The notes: generated from the sequence alone by a model not told the origin. DNA of 64,000 nucleotides from Allokutzneria oryzae (GCF_042429765.1 NZ_JBHLZU010000004.1:120590-184589), one strand, 5' to 3'; positions 24,600-34,400 are shown, numbered from the stretch's first letter. Program-made: numbers and translations.

Positions 24600-24968
24600 A
24601 TCGAAGTATCGAACGCCCGGACTGCTCCGTCCGAGGGGAGGCGCTGCGCTGGACGGGGCAGCGCGGGCGTGGGTCCATCGGCGGCCAGGCGATGCAGCTT
24701 CGTGGATGTCCGTGGGATTTTGAATGTTGCGGAAGGCTGAAGTTTCGCGTCCGAAGGTGTGATATCGATAGGGCTCAGAAGCTTTATGGCGTTGTCGCAA
24801 AGCGGTATCGCGGCGAGGTCGTGAACAGAGGGTGGCAGGTTTACTCCGGACGAGTGGGGATGGAGGATCCGGCGCCTGTTGCCTCCTGTTGTGGTCATGT
24901 GTGCTCACGCGTGGCGTCGTCACCATCGTTCACATCTTGTATGGGTTTCCCTGGAATCTGGGGGTTCA
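24600..24968. other. Regulatory gap upstream of the SARP gene
   Basis: A 369-bp region with lower GC than its surroundings, without a convincing gene. It is likely to hold the promoter of the SARP gene. I did not find a clear -10/-35 pair or a known operator. The left border of the biosynthetic cluster is probably in or near this region. Confidence 0.45.
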
Positions 24969-27164
24969 ATGGGCACCCGTTTCGTATTCAGCATGCTCGG
25001 ACCGCTGGAGGTCCGGGCGGGTGAGGCCGTCGTGCCGGTCTGCGGCCAGCGGCAGCGCACCGTGCTGGCCATGCTGCTGCTCTCGCCAGGCCGGGTCGTC
25101 TCGGTCGACAGCCTCGTCGACGCCGTCTGGGAGGGCGCGCCGCCCGCGACCGGACGCACCCAGATCGCCATCTGCGTTGCCGGTCTGCGCAAGGCGTTCA
25201 AGGCGGCGGGCTGCACCGATGACGTGATCATCACCAGCTCGCCCGGCTACAAGCTGCTCGCCGACGAGCACCTGATCGACGTCGTGCAGTTCGAGCGGGG
25301 CATCGCCGCCGCCGAGCTCGCCGCGCGGCAGGGCCTCGTCGAGCAGGCCGAGGAGGGGATGCGCGAGGCGCTCGAACTCTGGCGCGGCCGGGTGCTGGCC
25401 GGGGTCTCCGGCCGCGTGGTGGAGTCCGAGGCCGCGCGGCTGGAGGAGCTGCGGCTCGGCGTCTGCGAGCGGCGCACCTCGCTGCGGCTGGAGCTGGGCC
25501 AGCACCGCGAGCTGGTCGGCGAGCTGACCGCGCTCGTGCGCGAGTACCCGCTGCGGGAGCAGGCCCGCGCCTGCCTGATGCTGGCGCAGTACCGCTTGGG
25601 CAGGCGAGCCGAGGCGCTGGAGACCTTCCGGACCGGCAGGCGGCAGTTCATCGACGAGTTCGGCATGGAGCCGGGACCGGTGCTGCAGAGCTTGCAGCGG
25701 GCGATCCTCAACGACGACGCGGAGCTGACGCCGCCCGCCGTGCGGCAGGGCCGGCCGGAGCCGGTGGCCCGCACCGCGCCCGCGCAGCTGCCGACGGGCG
25801 TCGCGCAGTTCACCGGGCGCGCCGTCGAGCTGTCCGCATTGGACAGCCTGGTCTCCTGCCGCGGGCTCTCCGTCGGGTTCGTCACCGGGGCCGCTGGCGT
25901 CGGCAAGACCGAGCTCGCGCTGCGCTGGGCGCGCAGCGTCGCCGAACGCTTCCCTGACGGTCAGCTCTTCGTCGACCTGCACGGCTACGACCAGGACAAC
26001 GAGCAGGCGCAACCGGGTGAGGTCCTCGCGGGTTTCCTGCGCGCGCTCGGGGTCGCGGACGCGATGATCCCCGCCGACCTCGGTGAGCGCTCGGCGCTGT
26101 TCCGCAGCCTGCTCGACGGCAGGCGGATGTTGGTCGTGCTGGACAACGCGGCGTCCTGCACGCAGGTTCGCCCGTTGCTGCCGGGCGCGGGGGACAACGT
26201 CGTGCTGGTCACCGGGCGGGACCAGCTCGGCGAGCTGCTCGGCGGGCACGGCGCGCTTCGCCTGCGCCTGACCGGGCTCAGCCGGGGCGAGTCGGCCGAG
26301 CTGCTGGGCGCGGTGACCGCGCGGCGGGGCGAGGCCGAGCGGGGCGAGGCCGGGCGGCTCGCGGAGCTGTGCGGCGGGCTGCCGTTGGCGCTGCGCGTCT
26401 CCGCCGCCCGCCTCGCGGCCAAGCCGCACTGGAGCCTGGCGCACCTCGTGCGGCTGCTTGAGGACGACGAGCGGCGGATGGACGAGCTCAGCCCCGGCGG
26501 GCGCGGAGTGCGGGCGAGCTTCGAGTCCAGCTACCGCCGGTTGTCGCCGTCCGCCGCGGTGCTGTACCGGCGGCTCGGCCTGCTCGACGTTCCGGACTTC
26601 GCCGCGTGGGTCGGCGCAGCCGTGCTCGACAGCGGGCTGGTGGAGGCCGAGTCGCTGATGGAGGAGCTGGTCGACGCGCAGCTGCTGGAGGTCGCCACGG
26701 CGGCCGACGGCACCATGCGGTACCACTTCCAGTCGCTCTTCCGGTGCCACGCACGGGAGAAGGCGATGCTTGAGGAGAGCGTGGACGAGCGCGACGACGC
26801 GTGCCAGCGTGCGTTCGGCACCTGGCTCGCCCTGGCGAACGCGGCGCTGGACCAGGAAGAGGGTGCCGAAGTGCGCTCGCACCTCCCCCGCCGCGTCGAT
26901 CCGCGCGAGCTGATCTCCGACCCCGCGTCGTGGTTCGAGTCCGAGCGGGCTTCGGTCGTCGCGGCCGTCGAGCAGACCCTGCGGATGGGCCTGGTGCTGC
27001 TGGCGCTGGACCTGGCGACCGCCGCGTGGCGGCTGCTGGTCAACGACAGGCCGATGCCGCTCAGCCCGGTCCTGGAGCTCGCGTCCGCCGAGGGCGGGGC
27101 CTCCCGGCCGCGGTCCAGGGAGAAGCGGTTGATCAGCAAGCTCATGGGTGAACTGGCCAGCTGA
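24969..27164 (+). CDS. SARP-family regulator with NB-ARC domain
   Basis: The 731-aa protein starts MGTRFVFSMLGPLEVRAGEA, with a GGGGG Shine-Dalgarno. The N-terminal OmpR-like winged helix (about residues 1-95) and the BTAD helical repeat domain (about 100-245, with ARACLMLAQYRLGRRAEALE) define SARP activators of antibiotic clusters. A NB-ARC ATPase follows, with Walker A GAAGVGKTE (about 307) and MLVVLDNAA as Walker B. TPR repeats of the longer AfsR type are absent or reduced; the C-terminus is an uncharacterised helical region. It probably activates the downstream NRPS cluster from tandem repeats in promoters. The TEII gene starts 12 bp after its stop. Confidence 0.9.
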   Translation: MGTRFVFSMLGPLEVRAGEAVVPVCGQRQRTVLAMLLLSPGRVVSVDSLVDAVWEGAPPATGRTQIAICVAGLRKAFKAAGCTDDVIITSSPGYKLLADEHLIDVVQFERGIAAAELAARQGLVEQAEEGMREALELWRGRVLAGVSGRVVESEAARLEELRLGVCERRTSLRLELGQHRELVGELTALVREYPLREQARACLMLAQYRLGRRAEALETFRTGRRQFIDEFGMEPGPVLQSLQRAILNDDAELTPPAVRQGRPEPVARTAPAQLPTGVAQFTGRAVELSALDSLVSCRGLSVGFVTGAAGVGKTELALRWARSVAERFPDGQLFVDLHGYDQDNEQAQPGEVLAGFLRALGVADAMIPADLGERSALFRSLLDGRRMLVVLDNAASCTQVRPLLPGAGDNVVLVTGRDQLGELLGGHGALRLRLTGLSRGESAELLGAVTARRGEAERGEAGRLAELCGGLPLALRVSAARLAAKPHWSLAHLVRLLEDDERRMDELSPGGRGVRASFESSYRRLSPSAAVLYRRLGLLDVPDFAAWVGAAVLDSGLVEAESLMEELVDAQLLEVATAADGTMRYHFQSLFRCHAREKAMLEESVDERDDACQRAFGTWLALANAALDQEEGAEVRSHLPRRVDPRELISDPASWFESERASVVAAVEQTLRMGLVLLALDLATAAWRLLVNDRPMPLSPVLELASAEGGASRPRSREKRLISKLMGELAS

Positions 27165-27176
27165 GAGGACGGACGA

Positions 27177-27938
27177 ATGACCACGGCAGAAGGCGAGGCG
27201 ACCAGGACGTGGTTCCGGCGCTACCGGCCGGTGGCGCGGCCGAGGGCGCGGCTGGTGTGCTTCGCCCACGCGGGCGGCGGGCCGAGCGCGTTCCGGTCCT
27301 GGCACGAAGGGCTTCCCTCCGACGTCGAGGTGCTCGGCGTGCGCTACCCCGGCAGGCAGGACCGGGTGGTCGAGGACTGCGTCGCGCGGATGGAGCCGCT
27401 CGCCGACGCGATCGCGGACGCGGTGAAACCGTTGCTGGACAGGCCGATGGTGTTCTTCGGCCACAGCATGGGCGCGTGGGTCGCCTACGAGGTGGCGCTG
27501 CGGCTCCACCGGGACCACGGCTTCTCCCTCGACCAGCTGCTGGTCTCCGGGCAGGTCGCGCCGCACCGCCACGAGCCGGGCGGAGAGGACCCCGGGGCCG
27601 AGGCCGTGATCGCGGAGGTGCGGCGGCTCGGCGGATACGACGCGCAGCTGTTCGAGGACCCGGAGCTGCGTGAGCTGGTCCTTCCCGCGATCCTGGCCGA
27701 CTTCTCGTTGGTGCGGACCTACGCTTGTGACCCGCAGCGGCGCGTTGACGCCCCGGTGGTCGCCCTCTTCGGCGAGCAGGATGAGGACGCGCGCCCCGAG
27801 GACGTCCGGGCGTGGGCGGAGCGGACCACCGGCGGTTACGCGCAGCGCAGCTTCCCCGGCGGTCACTTCTACCTCGCCGAGCACGAGACCGCTCTGCTCC
27901 GGGAGATCTCGGCGCTGCTGGCCCCCGCGCACGCCTGA
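27177..27938 (+). CDS. Type II thioesterase
   Basis: The 253-aa alpha/beta hydrolase is an editing thioesterase (TEII/GrsT-like): FAHAGGGPSAFRSW for the oxyanion segment, FFGHSMGAWVAYE with Ser about residue 96, FGEQDEDA with the Asp, and GGHFYLAE with the His. It removes stalled or misprimed acyl groups from the NRPS carrier domains. The RBS is AGAGGACGG, 12 bp after the SARP stop. In this cluster it may matter more than usual, because four modules lack a dedicated adenylation domain and mis-loading in trans would need correction. Confidence 0.9.
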   Translation: MTTAEGEATRTWFRRYRPVARPRARLVCFAHAGGGPSAFRSWHEGLPSDVEVLGVRYPGRQDRVVEDCVARMEPLADAIADAVKPLLDRPMVFFGHSMGAWVAYEVALRLHRDHGFSLDQLLVSGQVAPHRHEPGGEDPGAEAVIAEVRRLGGYDAQLFEDPELRELVLPAILADFSLVRTYACDPQRRVDAPVVALFGEQDEDARPEDVRAWAERTTGGYAQRSFPGGHFYLAEHETALLREISALLAPAHA

Positions 27939-28013
27939 TTCCGCGATAACGAGACGAAAAACCGGTTCTCTACCGTCGGTTTCGACCACGATCCTCGACA
28001 GGAAGGCCGGACG

Positions 28014-29522
28014 GTGCCAGCGAGCGCGGTGACGGACACTCTTGAGGAAGCCACGCTCGCCGGGCTGCGGGACCGGATGGCGGCGGGTGAGCTGAGCGCT
28101 CTCGACCTCACGCGGTACTACCTGGAACGGATCGAGCGGTTCAACGTGCGCGGCCCGCAGCTGCGCGCGGTGATCGAGGTCAATCCCGACGCGGAGAACG
28201 AGGCGCGCCGCTTGGACGAAGAGCGCAGTCGGGGAACCGTCCGTGGTCCGCTGCACGGCATTCCCGTGCTGCTCAAGGACAACATCGACACCGCGGACGC
28301 GATGCGCACGACAAGCGGCTCGACCGCTCTGCTCGGTTCCCGGCCCGCCCAGGACGCAACGGTCGCGGCGAAGCTGCGCGCCGCCGGGGCGATCCTGCTG
28401 GGCAAGGCCAACAAGACGTCGTGGATCATCGGCTCCTCGGGGTGGAGCGCGCGGGGCGGTCAGTGCCGCAACCCTTACCGGCTCGACCATTCGCCGCACG
28501 GCTCCAGCTCCGGCTCGGCCGTCGCCGTCGCGGCGAACCTGTGCGCGGTGGCCCTGGGAACGGAGACCGTGGGCTCGATCCTGGGGCCTGCGGCGGCGAA
28601 CTGCGTCGTGGGTTTCAAACCGACGGTCGGCCTGACCAGCCGTGCGGGGATGATCCCGGCGATCAGGAGCTTCGACTCCATCGGCCCGCTGTGCCGCACG
28701 GTCGCCGACGCCGCCGTGGTTCTCTCGGCCATCGCCGGTGTGGACCTCCGTGACAGCGCGACCGCCGGTGCGGCCGAGAACGCGCACGCCGACTACACCG
28801 GCTTCCTGGCCGAGGACGGCCTCCGCGGCGCGCGCATCGGTGTGCCCCGTTCGGTTTTCTTCGGCTACAGCGAGGAAGCGGACGCGATCACCGAGCAGGC
28901 GATCGAGGTCATGCGCGCGGCGGGCGCCGAGATCGTGGACAACGCGGACATCGCCACCGCCGCGCAGCTGACCACGCATCCGGCCATCGGCATGGTGGTC
29001 GTCCAGGAGACCAAACACCACCTGGAGCGCTACCTCGCGGAGACACCAGGCGACCACCCGAAGACCATCGCCGAACTCGTGGAGTTCAACCGCGCCAACG
29101 CCGACACCGAACTTGTCCACTTTGGACAGGGCTCGTTGGAGATGCTGGCGGGGTTCGGCGACGTCGACCTGAACGACCCGGCCTATCGCGATGCGCTCAC
29201 CGTGGTGCGTTCCCTCGCGGGCGAGCAGGGCATCGACGAGGTGCTGCGCCGGCACGGGCTCGACGCGCTGGTGATGCCGACGTGTCCGCCCGCGTGGCCG
29301 ATCGACCTGGTCGAGGGCGATCCCGAGCCGCAGGGCGCGGCGGTCCCCTCGGGCGTGGCCGGATACCCGGCGGTGAGCGTCCCGGCAGGCTTCGCGGACG
29401 GGCTTCCGGTCGGGATCACCTTCACCGGGACGGCGTGGAGCGAGCCCACCCTGTTCCGGCTGGCGCGCGGATTCGAGCGGGCGCTGCCGGTGCGCAGGGC
29501 ACCCGGGTTCGACAAGGTCTGA
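28014..29522 (+). CDS. Amidase-signature enzyme
   Basis: The 502-aa protein starts at GTG 28014 with GGAAGG upstream. The Ser-cisSer-Lys triad of the amidase signature family is visible: Lys in VLLKDNIDTAD (about residue 87), cis-Ser in HGSSSGSAVAVAANL, and the nucleophile Ser in LGTETVGSILGPAA. Note that Val-Gly replaces the usual Asp/Gly at the third T-E-T-x position; the catalytic residues themselves are kept. It has no signal peptide, so the protein acts inside the cell. Within the NRPS cluster it may hydrolyse an amide of a precursor or the peptide, or it may be unrelated. Substrate unknown. Confidence 0.85.
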   Translation: MPASAVTDTLEEATLAGLRDRMAAGELSALDLTRYYLERIERFNVRGPQLRAVIEVNPDAENEARRLDEERSRGTVRGPLHGIPVLLKDNIDTADAMRTTSGSTALLGSRPAQDATVAAKLRAAGAILLGKANKTSWIIGSSGWSARGGQCRNPYRLDHSPHGSSSGSAVAVAANLCAVALGTETVGSILGPAAANCVVGFKPTVGLTSRAGMIPAIRSFDSIGPLCRTVADAAVVLSAIAGVDLRDSATAGAAENAHADYTGFLAEDGLRGARIGVPRSVFFGYSEEADAITEQAIEVMRAAGAEIVDNADIATAAQLTTHPAIGMVVVQETKHHLERYLAETPGDHPKTIAELVEFNRANADTELVHFGQGSLEMLAGFGDVDLNDPAYRDALTVVRSLAGEQGIDEVLRRHGLDALVMPTCPPAWPIDLVEGDPEPQGAAVPSGVAGYPAVSVPAGFADGLPVGITFTGTAWSEPTLFRLARGFERALPVRRAPGFDKV

Positions 29523-29552
29523 CCAGGCTGCCGATCGGGAGGAGTCACGCCG

Positions 29553-29834
29553 GTGTCCGCACCCCCACAGGTGGACCGCGGTTCCGTGCTCGCCGAGGTC
29601 CTCGGTCGCGAGCTGGCACTGCTGCGCGTGACCGCCGACCGCGCGGACCCGTTGGAGGAGACGGTGTTGAGCCTCGTCGAGTGCGCGGCGCTCGCCGCGG
29701 AGGCGGTGCGGGACCTGCGCTCCGGCGGGCTGCCGACGGAGCGGTTGCCGGGCGTGCTGGAGGACGTGCTGGCCACCGCGCGCGCGGCGGTGCTGACCGC
29801 CTCGCACGCGGTGGTGGACTCACGCGGGGCGTGA
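29553..29834 (+). CDS. Small hypothetical helical protein
   Basis: The 93-aa product starts at GTG 29553, with GGGAGGAG 10 nt before it and 30 bp after the amidase stop, so the two are probably co-transcribed. The sequence (MSAPPQVDRGSVLAEVLGRE, then helices rich in Ala, Leu and Glu) has no recognised domain or membrane segment. It overlaps the stop of the next gene tail to tail by 15 bp. Confidence 0.6.
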   Translation: MSAPPQVDRGSVLAEVLGRELALLRVTADRADPLEETVLSLVECAALAAEAVRDLRSGGLPTERLPGVLEDVLATARAAVLTASHAVVDSRGA

Positions 29835-30182
29835 GGGGTTCTCGAACCAGCAGATGTCGCTGAGATCGGGGAAGTCGCCCCGTGCCAGGTAGTCGGCTCC
29901 CTCGCGTTCGATGCGCTCGGCTGACGCCTCCGGTGTGCCCGGCCAGGGTTCGAACCCGTCGTCGGTGAGGGAGCCGGGGGTGATGGCGCCTTCGCGGACA
30001 AGCCGAGCCGTGCCGTCGATGGCCATCCGCAACCAGGCGACATCGTCCGTGCCACCCAGCGCGTGGCGGGCCGCCGCGACCGCGCTGGAGAAGGAGTACC
30101 AGTCGTCGTCTTCGAGCATGTACTCGCGGAACTCGTGCCACACGCTCAGTTCCATCCCTCGGGCCATCCTTCTCTGTTCCAT
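29820..30182 (-). CDS. Small acidic hypothetical protein
   Basis: The 120-aa protein starts MEQRRMARGMELSVWHEFRE; internal ATGs at 30168 or 30156 could be used instead. It is acidic and has aromatic-rich segments (LEDDDWYSFSSAVAAARHAL), with an end motif LSDICWFENP. I do not recognise the family. It is convergent with the preceding small gene, overlapping it by 15 bp, and copy 2 of the intergenic repeat is 41 bp upstream of its start. Confidence 0.6.
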   Translation of the reverse strand: MEQRRMARGMELSVWHEFREYMLEDDDWYSFSSAVAAARHALGGTDDVAWLRMAIDGTARLVREGAITPGSLTDDGFEPWPGTPEASAERIEREGADYLARGDFPDLSDICWFENPSRPA

Positions 30183-30223
30183 CGCCCGTCTGGGATCCGG
30201 GTTCCTGTTCGCACGGTCACGGG

Positions 30224-30293
30224 CTTCGCGCTATGGGAACTTGTTGCGCAAGAGAGCGCTCCCAATTCGCGTTAAGTTGCCAAAACGCGAAAC
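30224..30293 (-). repeat. Intergenic hairpin element, copy 2
   Basis: On the minus strand this copy reads GTTTCGCGTT, ten bases, then AACGCGAAT, then TGGGAGCGCTCTCTTGCGC, closely matching copy 1 from end to end. TTCGCGTT/AACGCGAA form an 8-bp stem. The element lies 67 bp downstream of the carbamoyltransferase stop and 41 bp upstream of the small acidic gene, so it could end one transcript and lie before another. Confidence 0.75.
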
Positions 30294-30341
30294 GAGGGGC
30301 GGGGTGGGGGTGGTGTGCGGTCGTGTTTGCCAGTCTAGGTA

Positions 30342-30357
30342 TTGCCACCGGTGGCAA
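30342..30357. terminator. Perfect 16-bp palindrome at the end of the carbamoyltransferase gene
   Basis: TTGCCACCGGTGGCAA is a perfect palindrome 2 bp after the stop codon of the carbamoyltransferase gene. It can fold as a short stem-loop (terminator) or serve as a dimeric protein-binding site. The function is not established. Confidence 0.4.
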
Positions 30358-30359
30358 AG

Positions 30360-31283
30360 TCAGCCGATGCACCATTCGAGCACGGCCTTGGCGCTGTGCA
30401 GTTTCGCCTCCGCCTGGTCGAAGGCGATGGAGCGGGGGCCGTCCAGCACACCCGCGCTCACCTCCTCGCCGCGGTGTGCTGGCAGGTCGTGCATGAACAC
30501 CGCGCCGGGGCTGGTGTCCAGCACGGACTCGTCCACGTGGAACGGTGCGAACAGGGTGCGCCAGTCCGGGTCGCTCTTCGAGGTTCCCGTCGTCTGCCAC
30601 CGCGTCGTGTAGACGACGTCCATCGGCGTCGGCAGGTCGAGCATGTCGTGGCGTTCTTCGACCAGTGATCCGTTCTGCGCCGCGTAGTGCTTGGCCCGCA
30701 CCAGGATCTCCGGATCCACGCCGAAGCCGGGGGGCGTGCGCAGGTGCAGTTCCGTCCCCGGGTAGCGGGTCAGGCCGAGCGCGAGCGCTGCCGCGGTGTT
30801 GTTGCCCTCGCCCAGGTACAGCACGCGCAGGCCGTCGATCCCGCCGAAGTGGCCGGCCATCGTGGTCAGGTCCGCCAGCGCCTGGGTGGGGTGCTCGCGC
30901 GCGCTCATCGCGTTGACCACGGACATCCGGTTCTGGGCGGCCAGCGCGCGCAGCTCCTCCGTCGTGCCCGCGGTCCTGGCCACCAGGCCGTCGAGCATGC
31001 GGGCCATCACCTGGCCCGTGTCCTCGATCGTCTCGCCCGTGTTGAGCTGCAGGTCGTCAGGGCCGTAGCTGATGATCCGCGCGCCGAGGCGCAGGGCCGC
31101 CGAGGAGAACGCCGTGCGGGTGCGGGTGGAGGTCTTGCGGAAGTAGACGCCCAGCACCGTGCCGGACAACGGTTCTCCGGCCGCGACGCCCTTCGCGTGC
31201 TCGACGCCCCTGGCCACGATGTGGCGCAGGTCGGCGTCGGAGAGGTCGGCGAGGGAGATCAGGTGCTTGCGCGTCGGGGTCAT
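30360..31283 (-). CDS. Carbamoyltransferase of the ornithine/aspartate transcarbamylase family
   Basis: The 307-aa protein binds carbamoyl phosphate: STRTR (residues 52-56) and HPTQALAD (131-138) are intact. The acceptor side is unusual. Ornithine transcarbamylases have an SMG loop and an HCLP motif; here the loop reads VVYTTRWQTTG (TRWQ at 227-230), closer to the TRxQ of aspartate transcarbamylase, and the second motif is HDLPAHRGEEV (265 onward, Cys replaced by Asp). The enzyme is therefore likely to carbamoylate an amine other than ornithine, maybe a diamino acid or a peptide side chain, as in tuberactinomycin-type pathways. It is divergent from the first NRPS gene and shares its promoter region. 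Confidence 0.8.
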   Translation of the reverse strand: MTPTRKHLISLADLSDADLRHIVARGVEHAKGVAAGEPLSGTVLGVYFRKTSTRTRTAFSSAALRLGARIISYGPDDLQLNTGETIEDTGQVMARMLDGLVARTAGTTEELRALAAQNRMSVVNAMSAREHPTQALADLTTMAGHFGGIDGLRVLYLGEGNNTAAALALGLTRYPGTELHLRTPPGFGVDPEILVRAKHYAAQNGSLVEERHDMLDLPTPMDVVYTTRWQTTGTSKSDPDWRTLFAPFHVDESVLDTSPGAVFMHDLPAHRGEEVSAGVLDGPRSIAFDQAEAKLHSAKAVLEWCIG

Positions 31284-31489
31284 CTGCTCCGCTCCTACTC
31301 CGTGCAGGGACCGCCACGGTAGCCACCACCCATATCGTTCCGGCATCGTGCCGCCACTGCCTCGGAGAATGCGGCAATAACGGGACGAAAATGCGCGTGG
31401 ATAGCCTCGTTCTCGACGGTGGTGAAGTCGGCCTTCCGGGCTGCTTTCCGGCCGTGCAGCGGTTTTCGGTCTACTCGGGAGTCGGTAAC
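31284..31489. promoter_or_regulatory. Divergent promoter region of carbamoyltransferase and NRPS 1
   Basis: This 206-bp spacer separates two divergent genes of the cluster. It contains a TGCCGC/GCGGCA inverted pair around a 16-nt spacer (about 31347-31375). The Shine-Dalgarno of NRPS 1 is GGGAG at 31477-31481. It is a good candidate for SARP-dependent control, but no direct repeat of the classical type was identified by eye. Confidence 0.45.
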
Positions 31490-34400
31490 GTGGATGGTCT
31501 GGCGATGCGCGGCCCGCTTTCTCCGTACAGCGGTGGGGACGTGATCCCCGCGCCGATCCCGGTGCTCGTCCAGGAGCAGGCCGCTCGCACGCCGGACGGT
31601 CTCGCCGTGGTGTTCGCGGACCAGCGGCTGACCTACGCCGAGCTGAACGCGCGCGCGAACCGCTTGGCACGCAAGCTGATCGGGCACGGTGTCGGACCGG
31701 AGCGCACGGTCGCCCTCGCGCTGCCGCGGTCGGCCGACGTGGTGGTGGCGATGCTCGCCGTGCTCAAGGCGGGTGCAGCGTACCTGCCGATCGACCCGGA
31801 CTACCCCGCCGACCGCATCGCGTTCATGATGAGCGACGGTGCTCCCGCCTGCCTGATCACCACGTCGGATGTGGCCGGGACCCTGCCGACAACGTCGGCC
31901 ACGGTGCTGGTGCTGGACAAGACCGAAACCGGTGACGACTCCGATCTCGTTGGTGTGCGGCTGGATCCCGCCAACGCCGCGTACGTCATCTATACCTCTG
32001 GCTCCACGGGGCGTCCCAAAGGTGCCGTCCTGCCGCACCACGGCGTGGTCAACCACATGCTGTGGCAGGCGGAGGAATGGGGGATCGACAGCTCGGACGT
32101 GGTGCTCGCCAGGACCGCGTTCAGCTTCGACGCGTCGGGCACGGAGATCTGGCTGCCACTGCTGATCGGCGCGACCATCTGCATGGCGCCTGGCGACGTC
32201 ACCCGTGATCCGGAGCGCCTTGTCGCTTACGCGGCCGAGCACGGTGTGACGGTCGCTCAGTTCGTGCCGTCGCTGCTCGCGGTTACAGCACCGGCGATCC
32301 GCGCCAACTCCGACCTCGCGCTCCGCGTCGTTTTCGTCGCTGGTGAGGTGCTTCCCACCGCGCTCGCCGAGGAGGTCGTCTCCCAGTGGGGTGTGCGGTT
32401 GGCGCACCATTACGGCCCCACCGAGGCGTCGATCGACGTCACCGCATGGGACGTCGAGCCGGGGCTCGGTGACCGCTCCGTGCCGATCGGCACGCCGGTG
32501 TGGAACACGCGGGCTTACATTCTCGACGCGGCACTTCGTCCCGTTGAGCCTGGTGTTGATGGCGAGCTGTATGTCGCGGGTGTCCAGCTCGCGCGCGGCT
32601 ACCTCAACCGGCCGGGACTCACCGCCGAGCGCTTCGTCGCTTCTCCTTTCGTTGCCGGTCAAAGGATGTACCGAACCGGTGACCTCGCCCGGTGGGGTGC
32701 TGACGGACTGATCGAGTTCATCGGCCGCGCCGACGACCAGGTCAAGATCCGTGGGTTCCGCATCGAACTGGGCGAGATCGAGTCTGTCGTGCTCGACGCG
32801 CCTGGCGTCACGCAGGCCGCCGTGCTGGCACGCGAGGACCGTCCCGGAGACAAGCGCCTCGTCGCCTACGTGGTGTCCGAAGTGGACCAATCTGTGGTCC
32901 GGGAGCACGTGGCCGAGCGGTTGCCCAGCCACATGCTGCCCAGCGCGTTCGTCGTGCTGGACGCGCTGCCGCTGGCACCGAACGGGAAGCTCGACCGGCG
33001 CGCGCTGCCCGCGCCCGACCTCGGCGGCGGTTCGACCAGTCGCGCGGCGAGGACCCCGCGTGAGGAAATCCTGTGCGGCCTGTTCGTCGACGTCCTCGGT
33101 CTGGACCGGGTTGGGATCGACGACGGGTTCTTCGAGCTCGGCGGGGACTCGTTGCTGGCGGCCCGGTTGATCAGCCGCATCAGGTCCACTGTGGACGCCG
33201 AGATCTCGGTGCGGACCCTCTTCGAGGCGTCGACCGTCGCTGAGCTGGCCGAGCGGCTGGAGGAGTTCGCCAGGACGCGTCCCGCGCTGGTTTCCACCAT
33301 CAGGGCCGAGCCGTTGCCGCTGTCCTCCGCGCAGCGCGGTCTGTGGTTCCTGCACCGCCTTGAGGGGCCGAGCGCGACCTACAACATTCCCCTGGTGCTG
33401 CGCATGACCGGCACCGTTGACCACAACGCGCTGCGGAGTGCGGTGCGGGACGTGGTCGCCCGGCACGAGACGTTGCGCACGATCTTCCCCGACGTGGACG
33501 GTGTCGCGCGACAGCAGGTTCTCGACGCCGTTCCCGAGATGTCCTTTGTGGACACAAATGACCTTGAGAACGCCGTCGCCGAGGCAGCTCGCTACCCGTT
33601 CGACCTGGCCACCGAGACCTCGTTGCGGGTCACCCTGTTCTCGACGGCGAACAACGAGCACGTGCTGCTCCTGCTCATGCACCACATCGCCAGTGACGGC
33701 TGGTCGGAACGGCCGCTGGTCAACGACCTCGCGGTCGCCTACACCGCTCGGGTGGACGGGCGTGCGCCGGAGTGGCGCGAGCTTCCCGTCAGCTACTCCG
33801 ACTACACCTTGTGGCAGCAGGAGGTTCTCGGCGCTGAGGACGACCCGGAGAGCCTGATCGCCGGGCAGCTCAAGTTCTGGCGCGAGGAACTGAACGGACT
33901 GCCGCAGCTCGTCGAGCTGCCCACCGACCGGCCGCGGCCCGCGATCGCCAGCCACCGTGGTGAGGAGCTGCGGCTCACCCTCGACGCGGAGCTGCACCGC
34001 GGTATCACCGAGCTTGCCAGGAACACCGGCAGCACCGTGTTCATGGTCGTGCAGGCAGCTCTCGCCGCGCTGATGACCCGCCTCGGCGCGGGCACCGACG
34101 TGCCGCTGGGCACTCCGGCGGCAGGGCGCGCCGACGAGCAGCTGGACCAGCTCGTCGGCCACTTCGTCAACACCTTGGTGCTGCGCACCGATACCTCCGG
34201 CGACCCGACGTTCCGTGACCTGCTCGACCGCGTCCGCCAGTCGGACCTCGCCGCGTACGCGCACCAGGACCTGCCGTTCGAGCGCCTCGTCGAGGTGCTG
34301 AACCCGGAGCGGTCGCTCGCGTACCACCCGTTGTTCCAGGTGATGCTGACCTTCGAGAACCTCGGCGAGGCGCGCCCGGAGCTGCCCGGGTTGCTCGCCG

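Noticed and set aside
24600..24968. Additional small genes before the SARP gene
   Set aside because: Short frames on both strands lack codon bias and Shine-Dalgarno sequences; the region looks regulatory.
30360..31283. Housekeeping ornithine carbamoyltransferase (argF)
   Set aside because: The ornithine-binding SMG loop and the HCLP motif are both changed, and the gene is divergent from an NRPS gene instead of lying in an arg operon.
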